Of a stretch of 64,000 bases of DNA, positions 1 to 11,237 are shown in pieces. The stretch lies in contig QYRS01000002.1 of NCBI GenBank assembly GCA_006503535.1, positions 4,216,001-4,280,000 of the forward strand. The letters run 5' to 3'. Numbering within the stretch: the first letter of the stretch is position 1; every line of letters begins with the position of its first letter. The stretch comes from Arthrinium phaeospermum. Lineage: Eukaryota > Ascomycota > Sordariomycetes > Amphisphaeriales > Apiosporaceae. The position numbers and the translations under genes were made by a program. The notes beneath the pieces are model-generated. The model saw nothing but the letters and a program-made list of their open reading frames with translations, did not search any database and had not been told where the DNA came from.

Positions 1-3000
1 CCGTCCAGAGGGAAGGCCGGCGGAACCCGAATCGCAATCGAAGCCTCGTGTTCGTCGACCTCGTACCCCACCGAGATCTCCTTGGCGGCCCGGCTGACGC
101 GAACAATCAGTTCCTTCTCATCATCGGCCGGCGCCTCCTGCGTCTCTGCCCACTTCGTGACGTCTTCGAACGTCTCCGACACGATGATCGGCGAGAAGTA
201 CTTGGCCACCCAGCTCTCGACCGCAATCTTGGTCTGTTTGGATTTACAGTCGATGTGCCATGCCTTGAACAGCCCTGGGACATACTTTAGCACGAGGTAG
301 AAGAGATGGACCAGGAGCCATTGCATGTTCTTCTCTTCCATCTCCGTCTCTGCCAGCTTGATATCGTACGAAGTGATATGCTCGATTGTCAAGTTCTCCC
401 TGTCGAGATTCAGCCCGTTCGCCGCCGAATGGCCTAGCACGTCAAAAGTGAACTCCATGAGGGGCCCGATGTAGTTTTCGCTCTTGAGGATGTCGGCATA
501 GTCACTGCGCAGCTTGAAAGACGCCGCTTTGAAAGCGTCGAAGACGAGATGCCACGACAGCAGGTACGATCTTATGGGTGTGGGGAAGCGAGCCAATGCC
601 TCGTCGGAATACGCTTCGAGAGTTGGCGCCTCCAAGAGAAGCGATAGGAGCTCGTCGGGCAGCTTTGCGGTCTTCTTGTCAAGCAACACATCTAGGGAGA
701 GCTGCTCCTGAGCAGCCGGGAGAGCCTTGTGGAGCACAGAAAAGGCTGCTGTTTGAATAGTCCTCGAATCGGCTGCCACCAGGCCGTACAGGTCCGAGAG
801 GTCCTTGACATGGTCCAACGGGATCTTCTCTACCAATCGGCAAACCATGGTGTCGACAATCTCCAGAGGCTGGGTTTCCTGTTCGTGTGAAAGGTTCAAG
901 AGCTCCAACAGCGCTGCTGACCTGGTTTCTGCTGTGCTTTGCAACACATCGACGAGATCATCATTTGGCTCCTCTAGACCTTGTATCGTAGTGAGCAGTC
1001 GAAGTGCAGCATTGATACCAGACAGGCGGCAATCCAATGGTTCGCCAGTCGTTTTTGTGAACAGGTAGAGACAGAAGTCAATAGACCTCTCCCAGTACGA
1101 GCCATAGACATCTTTGATGCAGGGCAGCAGGTGACGAAGAGCCCGGCAGCTCTCGGTGGCAAGGCGGTAGTCCAAATCCTCGGGAGTCTCCAGCCACGAC
1201 GTGATTTGCCTAACCGCAAAGACGAGACGGTTGTTGGCCACGGGCAGTTCACCTGCTTCGTAAACTTGCATGCAAGCATTGAGCACCACCAACAGCCCGA
1301 GCGTTTTGTCGGAATCCAACTTGGCTCCAGCGATGTCGCTGACAAGCCGGTTGCAGAAGTTGTTGACAGTCTTGCTGGCGGACAAGGTCTCGCCAGCCCC
1401 CGTCAGGATGGCAGCTGCTGGAAGAATGGTCGAAGGGCTTGATTTCAGGACTTGCAACTGGTTCAGCCAGTCTTCTGCGGAGCTAGGGAAGCCGTGCCTC
1501 TCGGTCAAGGCTTGTACTAGCTCGCCTAGTACGCGAGCATGATAAAGGCCGAGAGTGGTGGTGGACTTGGTGGTTTCCAGCAGTTTGCTGAAAATAGTGT
1601 GAATGATCTGAGAGTTTTTGGAGCCAGAGCCATCTCTCCATCCACCGGCATCATCTGCCATTGAGCTCAACAACTTCCGAGATGAGGAGACGAGGTCCTC
1701 AGCATATGACTGTGTGGCCTCGCTCTCCAATGAGGCCCAGACACTCTTTTTCTCCATCACCGTCAGTTGGTCTGCAGCAACCTCCGCAGTGACGGCCAGG
1801 CATACCAACAGATCGGCCTGCTTTTCAGACGGGAGTGCGCTAAGGTCCAAGCCAGATGAGAGCATCTTGCCAAGGTAGATAGCCATCCTGCCTGCGATGG
1901 AGCATCCGCTACGATCTCGCTTCACCTCCCCTGCGGCCTCCGGGGAAGAAGGCGCAACCAAGAAATACGAGCCTGCAAGGCTACTTGTGAGTGAGAGCGA
2001 TGGGTTAGGTGTAACCTCACACAGCGAGGCCAGTTCGGTCTTCCAACATTCGACATCTGGCATAATCGAAGCCAGAACCTGGGCATCTCCTGCGACGTCT
2101 CCCAAATGCATTGCCTGTTGCACAAGCGTCTCGATACTAAGAGAGCTGACACTGGCGTCGTTCAGGTTATGCTGTATAATTTCGATCTTGTTCGGCTTCG
2201 TGGACGGCTTGTCTAACAACGCCTTCAAGCTGACCAAGTCTGGGTCACTGGACTGCTCAGAGAGGCTCAGAATACTGGTCATCAAAGACATGTGAATCTC
2301 GTCATCCGCCGAGAGAAGCTGGGGGTTATTCTGCGCAATCAACAGGAGTCCCTTGCAGACCCCGGATGAGGGCTGTCCGTTTAGATTGGCCAAGCGGTTC
2401 ACCAGCTCCTTGACCAGCTTCTTGGTAGAGTCGTCGGTCAACGCGCTGTATCCAAGTACGCCGTCATACAGCTTCCAGTCTACATCGCCGACTCCCGCGG
2501 TACACTCGAGGCAGAATCGGACAAGGTGTTCCTGGAGGACCTCGTCTTGATGGGCTAACGATGCCGATGCGTTGCTGGAGATAAGCATCGACACTGCCTG
2601 GACAGCCAACTTGCTATCATCCGCCGACAGGACGGATGCAATGATGGCCTTCCACACTCGTGTGAATTCTACCTTTCGCTCTTGAACCTCGCCTAGGCTG
2701 ACAATGCTCGAGAAGAGGTATGGTGCGCTGGCTGATTTCAGGAGAGCGAGGCCACCGGTCGATACTGCCTCCTCAAGCTGTCGCAGAAACGCATCGGCAT
2801 GCGGAGATGAGAACAACAAGGGCGAGCTCTTTAAGGACGACTGGACTGTTGCCGCGGCGCCAAAGGGCTTCCACTGCCTGGTCTCCAGTAGCTTCAGCGC
2901 ATCAACCAGCAGTTCAACCGACGGTTTTGCTGGAATATCGGGTATCGGTCGGTCGGTCGCAATGGTTTTCGAGTGGCCTTCGAGAATTTTCCCGCTCAAT

Positions 3001-4550
3001 GCAAACCAACGGCTGCCCTCATCGGCAATGGCTTTCTGGGATTTCTCGTGGTCTTTCGACGCCTCAGGCAAGGAGCCCTTCATACGCTCCCTAAATTGGT
3101 CTCGTAACGTTTCCCAGAGCTGCTCCGTCGCTTGTACCACTTCTTTCTTGGGTGACACGGCGGACGAAGTGTACGCCTTGATAACGACTGGTATTTGGCA
3201 TCCAGAGGCCCAGGCGGAAAGCTCAGGGCGAGGGAACAGGTATTGCTCAGTAAGTGGGAAAAGGCAGTCCTGCACCAACTTGGTCGCTGACCCTTCTGTG
3301 TCCAACTTGAGAATGAATTGCCGGACCAGACTCAGATAGCACGACCATGCGGCGACCGCATTGCTGCGCGGCTCTTCTCGCCTGACTACTCCCGCTCTCA
3401 AACTCTCTATACATTTGGTAGCCCCTTCCAAGTCGCTGGGAAGTATGCCCTCAGGTAGAGTATTGAGGAGCTTGTCAACGGACTCCCAATGTGAAGCAGG
3501 GCCGCCCTGAGAACCCTTCTCGAGGAAGAGTTGTAATCGCGAAAGGGGCGATTTCTTCGATCTGTAATCCGTAGTCCAGATCGTGGGGTGTTTAGCCGTC
3601 AAAGCGAGCAAGGTCCCGACAAAGTCAACAGCGGACCCTGTCTGATCGCTCTTCAAGCCTTCTGCAATGTATATCTTGCTCAACTGGGGGATTCTAGCCT
3701 CGATCGCACCTGGCATTTTGTCGAGACAGGTCCGAACCATTTGATGCGACTGCCTCCTCACAAAGTTCTCGTTAACGATTGCGCCGGTCCACACTTTTTC
3801 CGACTGGAAGAATGTGTCGTAGCTCTCCTGGTTCTTTTCGATTTCCGCAACATCCAGCTTCTCCAGCAGGTTGAGCACGAGCGCAAGGCTTCCGCCCATG
3901 ACTCGGTAGTACTTGGCTTCCGCATCGTCGGCGTTGGTGGAGCGCTCATCGCTCAGCGAGTCTACCGTCTCTATTATGGCGTCCGAGGCGTAATCCAATA
4001 TCTGCGTCTGGCACTTGCGCCAGAACTGGGCGACCTTTTCCGGGGTCGTGAGGAACGAAGCCAGACCGTCTGTAGCCACGCGTGCAACGCCCCGATCTCG
4101 GTCAAAGGTGCCGGCCAGCCAGGTTCCGACGATCTTGGGTATGCGACGCTCCATGCGCTTCCGCGCAGACCTCACCAGCTCGAGCTGCAGGGTGTGCGAG
4201 AGCTCACGGACGCGCCGTGAGTTGTCGATCGATATGCGCGGGTACAACTGGACCCAGGCGTCTAGAATGGCTTCTTCGGCGCCGCCGTCGCGCTCGTGTG
4301 GGTGGGCTTCGACGAAGGCGACCAGGTCTTCCAGCGCCTTGGCCTTTGTCGTGGCATCTTTCTTGAGCAGGTTCTTGAAGGAAACGGCGGCGTTCGCGTC
4401 GGATATTGTCGCAAAGTTCGGGGGCTCCGATAGGTATGACAGATTGCTCCCGCTGGAAGCGGACGAGAAAGCTCCGAAACCGCCTGCGCCCGCGGCTGCG
4501 AAGGCCGCTTTGCCGCTGGCGGCATGGGATTTTCCTGATCGTCGGCTCAT
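1..4550 (-). CDS. LTN1: E3 ubiquitin ligase listerin (Ltn1/Rkr1), C-terminus missing
   Basis: Listerin is the RING E3 ligase of the ribosome quality control complex; it ubiquitinates nascent chains stalled on 60S subunits in the cytosol. The frame stays open from ATG at 4550 to the left edge, about 1516 codons with no intron needed. The N-terminus carries the family signature: a Gly/Ser-rich leader, 'LSYLSEPPNFATISDANA' and 'FKNLLKKDATTKAKALEDL', the start of the HEAT/ARM-like N-terminal domain that contacts the 60S subunit. Near the edge the frame reads 'VDEHEASIAIRVPPAFPL', matching the conserved segment just before the C-terminal RING. The RING itself lies outside the window. The start is the first ATG before the conserved block. 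It is divergent from the gene at 6063. Identification is from family recall and is strong; a missing symbol in a database would not change the call. Confidence 0.95.
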   Translation of the reverse strand, partial: MSRRSGKSHAASGKAAFAAAGAGGFGAFSSASSGSNLSYLSEPPNFATISDANAAVSFKNLLKKDATTKAKALEDLVAFVEAHPHERDGGAEEAILDAWVQLYPRISIDNSRRVRELSHTLQLELVRSARKRMERRIPKIVGTWLAGTFDRDRGVARVATDGLASFLTTPEKVAQFWRKCQTQILDYASDAIIETVDSLSDERSTNADDAEAKYYRVMGGSLALVLNLLEKLDVAEIEKNQESYDTFFQSEKVWTGAIVNENFVRRQSHQMVRTCLDKMPGAIEARIPQLSKIYIAEGLKSDQTGSAVDFVGTLLALTAKHPTIWTTDYRSKKSPLSRLQLFLEKGSQGGPASHWESVDKLLNTLPEGILPSDLEGATKCIESLRAGVVRREEPRSNAVAAWSCYLSLVRQFILKLDTEGSATKLVQDCLFPLTEQYLFPRPELSAWASGCQIPVVIKAYTSSAVSPKKEVVQATEQLWETLRDQFRERMKGSLPEASKDHEKSQKAIADEGSRWFALSGKILEGHSKTIATDRPIPDIPAKPSVELLVDALKLLETRQWKPFGAAATVQSSLKSSPLLFSSPHADAFLRQLEEAVSTGGLALLKSASAPYLFSSIVSLGEVQERKVEFTRVWKAIIASVLSADDSKLAVQAVSMLISSNASASLAHQDEVLQEHLVRFCLECTAGVGDVDWKLYDGVLGYSALTDDSTKKLVKELVNRLANLNGQPSSGVCKGLLLIAQNNPQLLSADDEIHMSLMTSILSLSEQSSDPDLVSLKALLDKPSTKPNKIEIIQHNLNDASVSSLSIETLVQQAMHLGDVAGDAQVLASIMPDVECWKTELASLCEVTPNPSLSLTSSLAGSYFLVAPSSPEAAGEVKRDRSGCSIAGRMAIYLGKMLSSGLDLSALPSEKQADLLVCLAVTAEVAADQLTVMEKKSVWASLESEATQSYAEDLVSSSRKLLSSMADDAGGWRDGSGSKNSQIIHTIFSKLLETTKSTTTLGLYHARVLGELVQALTERHGFPSSAEDWLNQLQVLKSSPSTILPAAAILTGAGETLSASKTVNNFCNRLVSDIAGAKLDSDKTLGLLVVLNACMQVYEAGELPVANNRLVFAVRQITSWLETPEDLDYRLATESCRALRHLLPCIKDVYGSYWERSIDFCLYLFTKTTGEPLDCRLSGINAALRLLTTIQGLEEPNDDLVDVLQSTAETRSAALLELLNLSHEQETQPLEIVDTMVCRLVEKIPLDHVKDLSDLYGLVAADSRTIQTAAFSVLHKALPAAQEQLSLDVLLDKKTAKLPDELLSLLLEAPTLEAYSDEALARFPTPIRSYLLSWHLVFDAFKAASFKLRSDYADILKSENYIGPLMEFTFDVLGHSAANGLNLDRENLTIEHITSYDIKLAETEMEEKNMQWLLVHLFYLVLKYVPGLFKAWHIDCKSKQTKIAVESWVAKYFSPIIVSETFEDVTKWAETQEAPADDEKELIVRVSRAAKEISVGYEVDEHEASIAIRVPPAFPLD

Positions 4551-6062
4551 CTGGTTGGTTTTAGGGTTATGGACGGTCGGTGGGTTATTGGGGTCCCAAA
4601 GGGTTTCGAGTGGGTGGGTGGTGGGTGTTGGTGATGATGCTGTCTATTCAGAGAAGGCCTTTTGGTTTCCTCTTGCACTGAACTTTTACCCCACGGCGGG
4701 GCAACTTGCCGTCATCCAAATCAAAGCGTGAAAAATGTCCAAGTCGCTTAATGTGCCAGACGAGGTAGGGAAAAATCAGAAAAAAATGACACTGTAAAGA
4801 ATCACGTTGGACCTGTGTATAGAGTATTCAATTGGGACCTTTAATAAGGTTTAAAGGTTTTGAGGCGAGAGTTGCTATTCGTCAAGCCGCAATCGCCGTT
4901 TGAGTCAGCCCGAAGCTATGGGGAACTACTGTCACGGAATGATGTCGATATTCTAAGCTCTGTCCAAGCTTGGCCCTGGAAGCTCTGGAGCTCCAAGTCC
5001 CGCCTGAGCGAAAACTCACTTCCACGGGGCAATGAACCACTCTTAAATTCAATTATGAAGAATTTCACTAAAGCTGCGCTTCATATAGGGCATTTCCCTG
5101 GTCTTTAGACAAAAAGCTGAACGAAAGTTGGAGCACGAGTAAATGCTTTATGCTCAGTGTGCCCCAGCTAAAGATGCACAGGCCAATGACGCATGCAGCT
5201 CAGCGGCAAGGATGATAGAGACACACCGAACCCGATCTTAAGGGAGCCAAGATCGCCTACCCCGCAAACACCCGCTCATGTTAAAGACAGCAGCTAGGTC
5301 CTCTTCCCACTGCGGCCCCGGATTTGCAAGCTCCTAGGGCGCATTGCGAGGGTCTACATATTTCAGATTTCAAGGTCGTTGAGAACAGCTGACGGGAGGA
5401 AACTCTCTTTCAAGACATGTGCTCAGGATATGTTAACAGGATTAGCACCACTCACTGTTGAGATCACAACCATCTCTGATACACAGTTATAAACAAGGCA
5501 ATAAATAGATGCCCAGGCAATGCCTAGCGGCCTGGCACTTGGCCTCGTTGGTTCAGCCACGGCAGAAGGGATGCATCGGTTGGGTTGGTGTTGGTGGTGG
5601 TGGTGGTGGCAACGAGGGGACATCCCCCAAACACCCCGGGTCAAGCTTCAGCGAGCTCGAAACCCCAACTTCTTCACCTTCTCATTCTCAACCTTCATGT
5701 GCTTCATGTCAACCATACGACGGCAATAGTTACCATCGATTCTGTCCACATAGCATAGTCTCAGAATAAGAACCACAACGCATCCCACCCTACTTTGTGG
5801 ATTTCTTTGTCTGTCCGTCCTCTGTCCCGTAAACGCCACCGACTGCGTCGCGTGTAAGTACTGGAGGATTCCGTTACGTGATCTTCTCCGCACGAGCTTA
5901 GAGCTCCAAGACTCTACCCATTCCGACACCATCTTTGGCCTTTCGTTACGGCTTGAACAGGCTTCAGCTTGTGACTGCAAAAATTCATCTAATCTTCCTT
6001 TAGGTAAATAGCTCGACTGTTGGTAGCATGATCTTGTAGTTGGCATCCAGTCTGCCGCCGCG
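4551..6062. other. Divergent intergenic region
   Basis: This 1.5 kb separates two divergent genes, so both promoters must lie here. It has pyrimidine-rich tracts before each start and a short (GGT)n microsatellite at about 5592-5609. I see no credible additional coding sequence. Confidence 0.6.
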
Positions 6063-8947
6063 ATGCTGACCAACATTGTGTCGCAAACGTCCCCGGGCGC
6101 TGGATCGCTCTACATCAGAGCATCCAGCTCCAATACCCTCACGGCGGCCAGCACTTCGTTGCTACTGAGGGGTCGGCATCACCAACAAGCCCGTGCATAT
6201 CGCTGCGGTCCATGGTCATCCTACTTCGGCCCCGACATCCAGAGGCATTCGCGCCGCCGCCAACGCATGATCAAGTACAAGTATGCCGAGTCGCAGAGTA
6301 GGAAGTCGTCATGGGACCAGAACCCACTGGCCAACGACGCCAAGACAGCACTGCGACGTATCGTAGGGAAATACTGGCAGGCGGGAGCTTCGCTTTGTGG
6401 TGCCAGTCGCATGGTCAGCTATGACGCAGGGCCGTCTCAACCGGACAAAGAAGGAAAGCAGAAAGACGGTACACAGAAGACTACGTCTGCCGGTAGTACA
6501 TGGACCAGTCCGCTGGGCGATGTCATACATCGATGGACCAAGCAGTCCTCTCCGGGGGTCAAGAGGGCAGACTCGTCTACAACAGAGGCTTCGGCAGGTA
6601 CCCCATCTGAAGATGATTTCATCATTGACCCCATCACCAACCGCAAGGTGATCCGCAAGACATACCGGGCTGTTCAGTCGGATACTGAAGCGCCTGCCGA
6701 ACCGTTCAGGTCATCTTGGTCTCCGGACCTACGTTTTCCACCTAATTGGCCTCCGAGACCATCTCGGGCATGGTCGAGAAAGTATGAAGAAGTGGAAATC
6801 GATCCGTTGTCTGCCGCGCCTTATCAAAGCCCCGACCCGACCGCCACGCACAGGCAACAGCCTGGGTCTCAAAGCGAAGAGTACTCATTGAACCATTTAC
6901 CCCCCGAGGACCAGGCGGAGGTGTACGATGATCTACATAAATACAGCCCCTCGGAGCACGACGAAATCAAGGATATCACCGAGGAGTCAGCACCAAAGTA
7001 CGATGATCTACACAACTACAAGCCTGCGGAACATGATGAGATCGACCCGCCTTCCCCAGAGCCCGTCCAGAGATATGACGATCTCCACGAGTACAGGCCT
7101 ACAGAGCATGACGAAATCAAGTATGAGCCGGAACAGCCAGTCCAGAAATACAATGACCTGCACAACTACCGGCGTATGGAACATGATGCGACCACAACTT
7201 CGGCTTCACAGTCTGCACCAAAGTATGACGACCTTGGCGACTACAAGCCCTTCAGGTACAACGAATCAGATGCAGCCCAGCCCGAGCCCAACCCAGTTTA
7301 TGATGACTTACACAAATACAGGCCGTATATGTACAACGAGAATTCCCCGACGGCCGATGAGGCGGTAGCGCCAAAGTACGAAGACTTGGACGAGTACAAG
7401 TCTCCCACGGACCAAGCCGACATCGAAGCTGGTTCAGCCAAGCCGAAGTACGAGGATCTGGATAAGTACCAACCGTTCCTTCATCAAGAGGGACAATTGG
7501 AGACCAAGCAAGGCTCGCAGTATGAAGACCTGGATAAGTATCGCTCGGACGTACTCAAAGAGCCCCAGTCCGCGGAAGAAGGCGAGCCTTTCGAACAATA
7601 TGGCGACCTGGACCAGTATAAGGCGGCGTACCGGTACCAGGAACCAGACGGGAAGGCCCCCGAGGTGCAAGACGAGGTCGAGAAGAGCCTCGGAGAGTTC
7701 GACGCGAACAAGGAGAACCGCGAGAATCTCGAACAGGCAATGACCGGCTATATCGCGGTATCGGACGCCATCGACAGGGAAGTTAGTGCCGGTCTGCAGC
7801 GATCCCGGCAAAGAGCCATGGAAAACGAGCCATCAGTCAACATCTTCCGCGACCCGCCCGAGAAGTTCCAGCAGCTGTTGAAGGAACATGAAATGCGCAG
7901 TCTCCGAAATGGTCCAGCGTCCGAGGATGCAAGAGAAATCATTGCCAACAGCCTCCAGAAAAATTACTCTGATAATCCGACGCGTCGTCTCGACCCTGCC
8001 AAGGAAGTTGCACCGGGTCGAATAGACCCTTTCCTCCAAGCAAATCGTCAACGTAAGAGCCCAGCGAGCCGACATCCAGAAACCAGAAGCTGACACTGAT
8101 GATTCCATGTTCGAAAGTGATAGCAAAAGCCCTAATGAAAGCCAAGAAAGAAGGACAGGCTATCGAGCAGGCCCTGGAGGAGAAAAAGTACGGAGATCTT
8201 GATCCCGAAAACCCAGTAACTATCCCCCCGAGATCTCCGCCTCCTCCAACTTCCCCCTCAGGCGTCGAGCCCACCACCTACAAGATCCTAGCCTACGACC
8301 CGACGATGCAAAGCGTCAGCGTTGCTGAGACCACTTCTATCGTGCCAGATCAAGCCGCGCCGTTGACGCCGAGTGAGGTGCTCGTTCGCATGTCGAACCC
8401 CACCAAGTTCTTTCCTCATTTTGAGCCGTTGCGTGCGGAGGGGTTCGAGATTGTCTCGGGAAGCGGCGACGTTCTAGTCTTCCGTAAGGTACGAGAGCCG
8501 GAAAGTTCGCCATCGTCGTCATCGCCTTCAACAACATCATCACCTGCATCGTCCTCCTATTCACCGGAGACCACCGATGCTACTGCTATTACTACTGCTC
8601 CTCCTGTCAACCCCATCGACATGATGGGCCGGCACCCCCTGCCAAAAGCCGCGGCCTTCGCCTCGCCCACCGGGTTCGTGAACTACAATGATTCCTTTGT
8701 CGATGAGGGGGAGACGCCCCGGCCCCCGCCGTTCCGATCCCAAATCGATGTCAGGCGCGAGGAGCCCGTCTTCAGTGGGCCCAAAGTTTATGCTGACCGA
8801 AGAACTAAGAAGAAGAAAAAGACAGGCTTGACGAAGCGCGTCTTCGTCGCCGGCGCGTGGGTCGCGGGGCTTTCGTACGCGTTGGGGGTCGTGGGGGAGT
8901 ATTTTGCGACGGGGGGTATGGATGGAAAGGGACCGACGGGCTTTTAG
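6063..8947 (+). CDS. Fungal protein with ten YDDL repeats, probably mitochondrial
   Basis: Two frames join through an intron at about 8053-8123 (GTAAGA donor, CTGAC branch site, TAG acceptor), giving about 938 residues. An AAG acceptor six bases earlier would also keep frame. The N-terminus is Arg/Ser-rich with almost no acidic residues for about 75 residues, like a mitochondrial presequence. Residues about 286-536 are ten degenerate 24-26-residue repeats with core [K/R/V/Q]Y-[D/E/N/G]-DL-x-x-Y; an eleventh partial copy ('KKYGDLD') follows the intron. The C-terminal part holds a conserved block ('TTYKILAYDPTMQSVSVAET', 'KFFPHFEPLRAEGFEIVSGS') and ends with a Lys-rich stretch plus a Gly/Ala-rich hydrophobic segment, probably membrane-bound. 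I recognise it as a conserved fungal family often labelled serine-threonine rich protein. The biochemical function is unknown and the location is inferred. Confidence 0.85.
6918..7671 (+). repeat. Coding tandem repeat, ten units of about 75 bp
   Basis: Ten successive in-frame units encode Tyr-Asp/Glu-Asp-Leu-x-x-Tyr cores spaced 24-26 codons apart. The first units share 'EHDEI' after the core; later ones switch to 'KYEDLDKY' forms. Divergence between units at DNA level shows this is an old expansion, not a recent slippage event. Confidence 0.85.
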
Positions 8948-9650
8948 GACCCTTTGCAAGTCGGCTTGGATTTACTTGGTATGCACTGGGATCAGGCATA
9001 GGAATGCTCGCAACGATTTTATTTGCTTGGAGTAATTGGGTAGGTGGGTTCTCTCTGACAATCTCGCTCACATCAAGAGATGGGCTTTCCTTGGGTTTCA
9101 TGTGAGTAACAGTGTGGTATATCAAATGAGTGTGTTTTCTTGGGGATTTCATATTTGCGATTCGCATGTACAGTAGCTATTGGAATTTTGGCATAGCTCT
9201 CATCGAAGAATTCGCTCCTCTATTCTTGACTGACGAAGGATCTTTGGAAAACAATCAATTAAATTGGTGCCCAAGCTTGTACGCGATGGTTTGGCTCTCC
9301 GTATTTAGGTAACATCTAGCATCGTGACGCGAGAGAATTCCCTACTGTGGGATGTTACTGAACAGAGTTTCCCCCCAACCACGCCAGCAACCCAGAGACA
9401 CTTGATGCCATTCTGACCTGTTTCGATGCTCCTAACCAGACGAGAACCCCGTTTGACCCTTGTGCCATGCAGAATGCAATTTGAGTATACCTAGCCATGC
9501 CCTTCCCCCATAATCCGCAGTCGCCCAAGACGCAAGTAGAATCATAATTCACCCTTATTATTCCGCAAGGTCAACAACCAGCCAATGCCAGATGTGTGTG
9601 CACAGTCCACAGTTGTCCGTACACCCAGTCTTTCTTGTTCTTCTTGTCTC
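8948..9650. other. Convergent intergenic region
   Basis: This holds the 3' flanks of two convergent genes. Nothing else recognisable was seen. Confidence 0.5.
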
Positions 9651-9875
9651 CTACTTCTCGCTGAACCCGGGCGCCGACTTGCCGCCCCCGAGCCCCGTCA
9701 TCTGCAGCTCCCGCTTCTGCTCCTCCTTACTGAAGCTCTGCTGGCGCGCAAACGACGGCTTCCACGAGTCGGCGCCCTTCATGGCCCGCGCGGCGTCCTT
9801 TTCGAGCTGTGGCGACGTCGGGGCGTCCGGGATCGTAACGGGTTGTTGTTGTTGTTCTTGGTTGGAAGACGACAT
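9651..9875 (-). CDS. Small conserved fungal protein, 74 aa
   Basis: A short single-exon gene that starts at ATG 9875. The protein is hydrophilic, with a Gln run near the N-terminus encoded by a (TTG)n tract on the plus strand. A central 'SWKPSFARQQSFSKEEQKRE' segment is followed by 'LQMTGLGGGKSAPGFSEK' at the C-terminus. The Trp-x-Pro-Ser-Phe, E-x-Q-K and terminal GF(S/T)E elements resemble a small conserved fungal family I have seen but cannot name. There is no signal peptide, membrane segment or metal motif. Function unknown. Confidence that it is a real gene comes from the motif-like C-terminus and the clear ATG rather than from length. Confidence 0.65.
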   Translation of the reverse strand: MSSSNQEQQQQPVTIPDAPTSPQLEKDAARAMKGADSWKPSFARQQSFSKEEQKRELQMTGLGGGKSAPGFSEK

Positions 9876-11237
9876 GGTGGCTTGAGTAGGTAGGTTTTTG
9901 TTGGTTTGGAAGTGGAGGCTTCTTGATGGCAGTGATAGTTGGAGAGAGAGATTGGCTGACTGATTGCTTTCTTTCGAGGGGTAATGGTCGTATGAGCAGA
10001 AGAGGGGGAAAAGAAGGCTAAGCTTGTACGGCAGAGTTCACTGAATTCCGATCTGGGTGTGTGTTGATATGCACCGACTTAGAAACGGGGGAAGTAGTGG
10101 AACTAGAAATGCCAATGATAGATGAAGAAGTGACAAAGGGTATGGAACAACGATAAGTATATACCTATATAGGTCTCGCGATATTTGCCAGATGGTGGTG
10201 TGGTACGAGGAGCACGCATCAATATGGAGAGGACCTCAGGTATGGAGCTCCAATTAGTGCGTGGTGGGGAACCGGCGGCTGGAAGCTGGGCTAGACCGAC
10301 CGGTAAGCGGGGGAAATAACTGCGGGCCAAACCGGTGGGTGCAAACTTGCGGGGTAGCTAGCTGCAACCAATGCGATTTGACGCTTATCAGCGGAAGATT
10401 AGTTGATCAATCAGTTTGATAGTGGGGGATCCGAGGACCCGGTACGTCAAGATGAGTAAGCAAACAAACCAACTCCAACGGAAACTTTTATCAGGCACAC
10501 TCGAATCATCCCAAGTAAACAGAACTACATGTGGTGTTTATTTTCATCATAAAATGTAACTCAACATTATAATTCCATCTATCTCAGAACTCATGAAATC
10601 TGCCAGAGTGAAAAGTCGGTCGACTCTCTGCACAGATTGGTATATCTCCCTTGCACTGTCTAAACCTCATAGTATTCCTTGAAGCCAAGGCCGCCTCGGA
10701 TCTGTTGGCGGCTCTATACTCCAGGTTCCCAGAACCTCACTACCCAACCCTGGTTGATGGAATCGTTATTCCACGCCTTCGACACCTTTGTCTCTTTCTT
10801 AGCACAACCACCATCAGGTCACGAGCCATAAAGACGAGGGTATATGATCTTCGTGACGGCCGCGCCTCGTTGTAATGCCCTCCTACCTTGCCTTTGTGTT
10901 GCTGCATCGACCGAGCATCGATAGATCCCATTCTATCAAACGCCGAGGCAGACATAATAGTCGCGTGACAGCCTCAGTAACCCAACCACCAACAAATATA
11001 AAAAAATACAATGAACCGAAAAAGAACCTCCCTCCCCCAATGCCACAAGAACTCCTTTGGCTATGCACAAACAGGTAACAATGTCAGGAAAACATTGACC
11101 TCACACGAGAACGACGAACAGTGAAAAGGGTATCGGTGCGCCGCCCGCGACTTGTTCTGACCACGGCAACTCGAGAGCACCGCCAACGACGAGATGATAG
11201 ACATCTCAGAACTCCAACAACGTCTTAGCGTCGGCAT
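9876..11237. other. Intergenic region
   Basis: It holds the promoter of the 74-aa gene (from 9876 upward) and the 3' flank of the FHA gene (towards 11237). Short reading frames here have no family features. No RNA gene was seen. Confidence 0.5.

Noticed and set aside
8099..8947. A second, separate gene downstream of the repeat protein
   Set aside because: A 71-bp intron with good splice and branch sites joins it in frame to the upstream exon, and a last partial repeat lies at its start.
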